The position numbers and the translations under genes were made by a program. A DNA stretch of 32,733 nucleotides from an uncultured Alistipes sp. GTDB lineage: Bacteria > Bacteroidota > Bacteroidia > Bacteroidales > Rikenellaceae. The stretch is from the NCBI GenBank assembly GCA_947178025.1, contig CAMWWU010000007.1:1-32733 (forward strand), read 5' to 3'. The notes beneath the pieces were generated by a model, which saw nothing but the letters and a program-made list of their open reading frames with translations, searched no databases and was not told the DNA's origin. This document shows positions 31,592 through 32,733 of this stretch, one piece after another. Numbering within the stretch: the first letter of the stretch is position 1; each line of letters opens with the position of its first letter.

Positions 31592-32733
31592 TTAAATTTT
31601 CTGCCTTTTATGGCCATATTGTCCGCGCGTGGAGTGAAAGGTATTTCGTAATTTCTCGCACTTCTTCCTGCACCACTCTTTAAACGGCATTTTATCTATG
31701 TTAAGTTGTAGTTTTCGTTTGTCGGCCGGGTCGGGCGTTATTTGCGCCGTTATCTGTTCGACTATGAATTTGCAGTCGTGTTCTTCGGAGTAGAGTTCGC
31801 CGCTGTATTCGAGCGGTTTACCTTTGATAAGCGTCGCAGTCTGTTCGTCATCGAACCCGACCGTTCGGCAAACGCTTTCCATTCGAATCATTTCGCGGAA
31901 ATAGGGGAACCAATTTACGGCTTTCGAGATGACTGCTTTCAATAGCGACATTTCTTTTTTGTGCTGCTTTGTTAGGTTCGCGGTCTCGGTGGTATGTTGC
32001 GTTTGTATTGCTGCCAGTTCTCGGCTGTGGTCTGCCTGCATGGTCTGTATCTTGGCTTGTAGGGTTTCGATGGTTTCTTCATGCGTGACGACCTCCCGAC
32101 GCAGGGCGATATTTTCCCGTTCCAGCGTTTTGACCTTGTTGCTGCCGAACATCGCACCGACGCTTTCGGCGATGTTAGTTGCGGCAGCAGTCGCGGCCCC
32201 TTTCAGCCGTTCGGTATGTACCTCCTTTTTCGCCCGGTTCAGTTCCTCCCGCGTTGTCTCTTTCTGTTTCTGCAATTCCGTTACGTCGGCTTTCAGCGTA
32301 TCGGTCATTGCCTTCACTTCTCGGTAAAACTGCTGTGTGTCGACATGTCGGGCTTCGGAGCCTTCGATACCTCGTTTCAATCCGTATTTGAACATTGCTT
32401 CGGCATAGGTGTCTTGATACCCTTTCAGTTTAACGCGCGACATGACCTCGTCGGCGCACAACCGAGGACGGGTGGCAGATTTCATGCGGTAGCGTTTGAT
32501 TGCACGTTCCTCTTGTTTCTTCCGTTTCCGTTCGGTTGTTATGATAGGTACGAGCGTTGCATGGATATGCGGCGACGTTTCGTCCAGATGCAGGTCGGCC
32601 GATACGATATTCTCCCTGCCGAACGTCGCAGCAAGGTATTTCATGTTATCAGTGCACCATTCGTCCAAACGCCCTTCGCGCACGATGCGCTGCATGTCGT
32701 CGGGACTACCCGAAAGCATGATGCGTATCGCCC
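31592..32733 (-). CDS. MobV/Pre family relaxase (plasmid recombination protein), 5' end beyond the window
   Basis: Nicks the transfer origin so that the element can be mobilised by a helper conjugation system. The frame is open to the right edge (AIRIMLSGSPDDMQRIVREG); the ATG at 32719 is internal, and full-length members have about 80-100 more N-terminal residues. The relaxase motif HLDETSPHIHATLVPI (HxDExxPHxH) lies 44-59 residues after that ATG. Then follow a long coiled coil (about 130-260) and a C-terminal domain ending in EWCRKKCEKLRNTFHS. The N-terminal His/Tyr region and the oriT are outside the window. Bacteroides mobilizable elements carry such proteins. Confidence 0.9.
   Translation of the reverse strand, partial: AIRIMLSGSPDDMQRIVREGRLDEWCTDNMKYLAATFGRENIVSADLHLDETSPHIHATLVPIITTERKRKKQEERAIKRYRMKSATRPRLCADEVMSRVKLKGYQDTYAEAMFKYGLKRGIEGSEARHVDTQQFYREVKAMTDTLKADVTELQKQKETTREELNRAKKEVHTERLKGAATAAATNIAESVGAMFGSNKVKTLERENIALRREVVTHEETIETLQAKIQTMQADHSRELAAIQTQHTTETANLTKQHKKEMSLLKAVISKAVNWFPYFREMIRMESVCRTVGFDDEQTATLIKGKPLEYSGELYSEEHDCKFIVEQITAQITPDPADKRKLQLNIDKMPFKEWCRKKCEKLRNTFHSTRGQYGHKRQKI

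Larger units (their letters stand above)
26200..32733. mobile_element. TRNA-proximal end of an integrative mobilizable element (right end outside the window)
   Basis: From just after the tRNA-Gly terminator to the right edge the base composition turns AT-rich, all genes lie on the minus strand and intergenic stretches are long. Contents are an HNH endonuclease-like gene, a HelD-like helicase, a secreted repeat protein and a MobV/Pre relaxase. The relaxase shows that the element can be mobilised. No integrase or second attachment site is seen, so the boundaries are inferred from composition and the tRNA. Confidence 0.75.

Overview
The window is a GC-rich Bacteroidetes chromosome segment, most like Alistipes (Rikenellaceae), followed by an AT-rich mobile element. 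Three things support the assignment. Many genes carry the Bacteroidetes promoter signature (TTTG, about 19 bases, TAnnTTTG). Several protein families present are typical of Bacteroidales: DUF2764 next to a V-type ATPase, DUF4301, TlpA/DUF4369 lipoproteins and an N-terminal PPDK-like/receiver fusion. The GC-rich codon use also fits Alistipes. The species is an inference.

Layout, core part (1-26.2 kb). On the minus strand: the start of a V-type ATPase operon (E, DUF2764, A; A runs off the left edge); a hexuronate pair, mannonate dehydratase uxuA and an SDR that probably acts as fructuronate reductase, with a strong promoter and repeated operator-like half-sites; and a DUF4301 protein. On the plus strand: murB-tilS-holA-(degenerate class IV aminotransferase-like gene), a small membrane/coiled-coil protein, coaD-lpxD-TlpA-like lipoprotein, ruvC, tRNA-Arg(ACG), a structured RNA element with its own promoter and terminator, and a PAP2 phosphatase with a C-terminal beta-rich domain. 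Next on the minus strand come a small lipoprotein, NADP-type gdhA and a 992-residue receiver/PEP-pyruvate-binding protein. Divergent from that gene on the plus strand are a GNAT-like protein, gcvT and an alpha-oxoamine synthase family enzyme. The core part ends at tRNA-Gly(GCC).

Layout, mobile part (about 26.2-32.7 kb). Immediately after the tRNA-Gly terminator the sequence becomes AT-rich and gene density falls. All genes here are on the minus strand: an HNH endonuclease-like gene whose reading frame is broken at a run of six G, a HelD/UvrD-type helicase with an N-terminal membrane anchor and one in-frame TAA, a secreted repeat protein 14 bases upstream of the helicase, and a MobV/Pre-type relaxase that runs off the right edge. 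This is best read as the tRNA-proximal end of an integrative mobilizable element with cargo, partly decayed; no integrase is visible in the window.

Most notable: (1) the structured RNA of about 146-200 nt before the PAP2 gene, built from four nested perfect or near-perfect stems plus a terminator; (2) the secreted repeat protein plus membrane-anchored helicase pair on the island; (3) the two single-lesion gene breaks (G-run frameshift, in-frame TAA); (4) likely leaderless starts at murB and coaD; (5) the operator cluster at the hexuronate promoter. No database search was possible, so novelty is not established for any of these.
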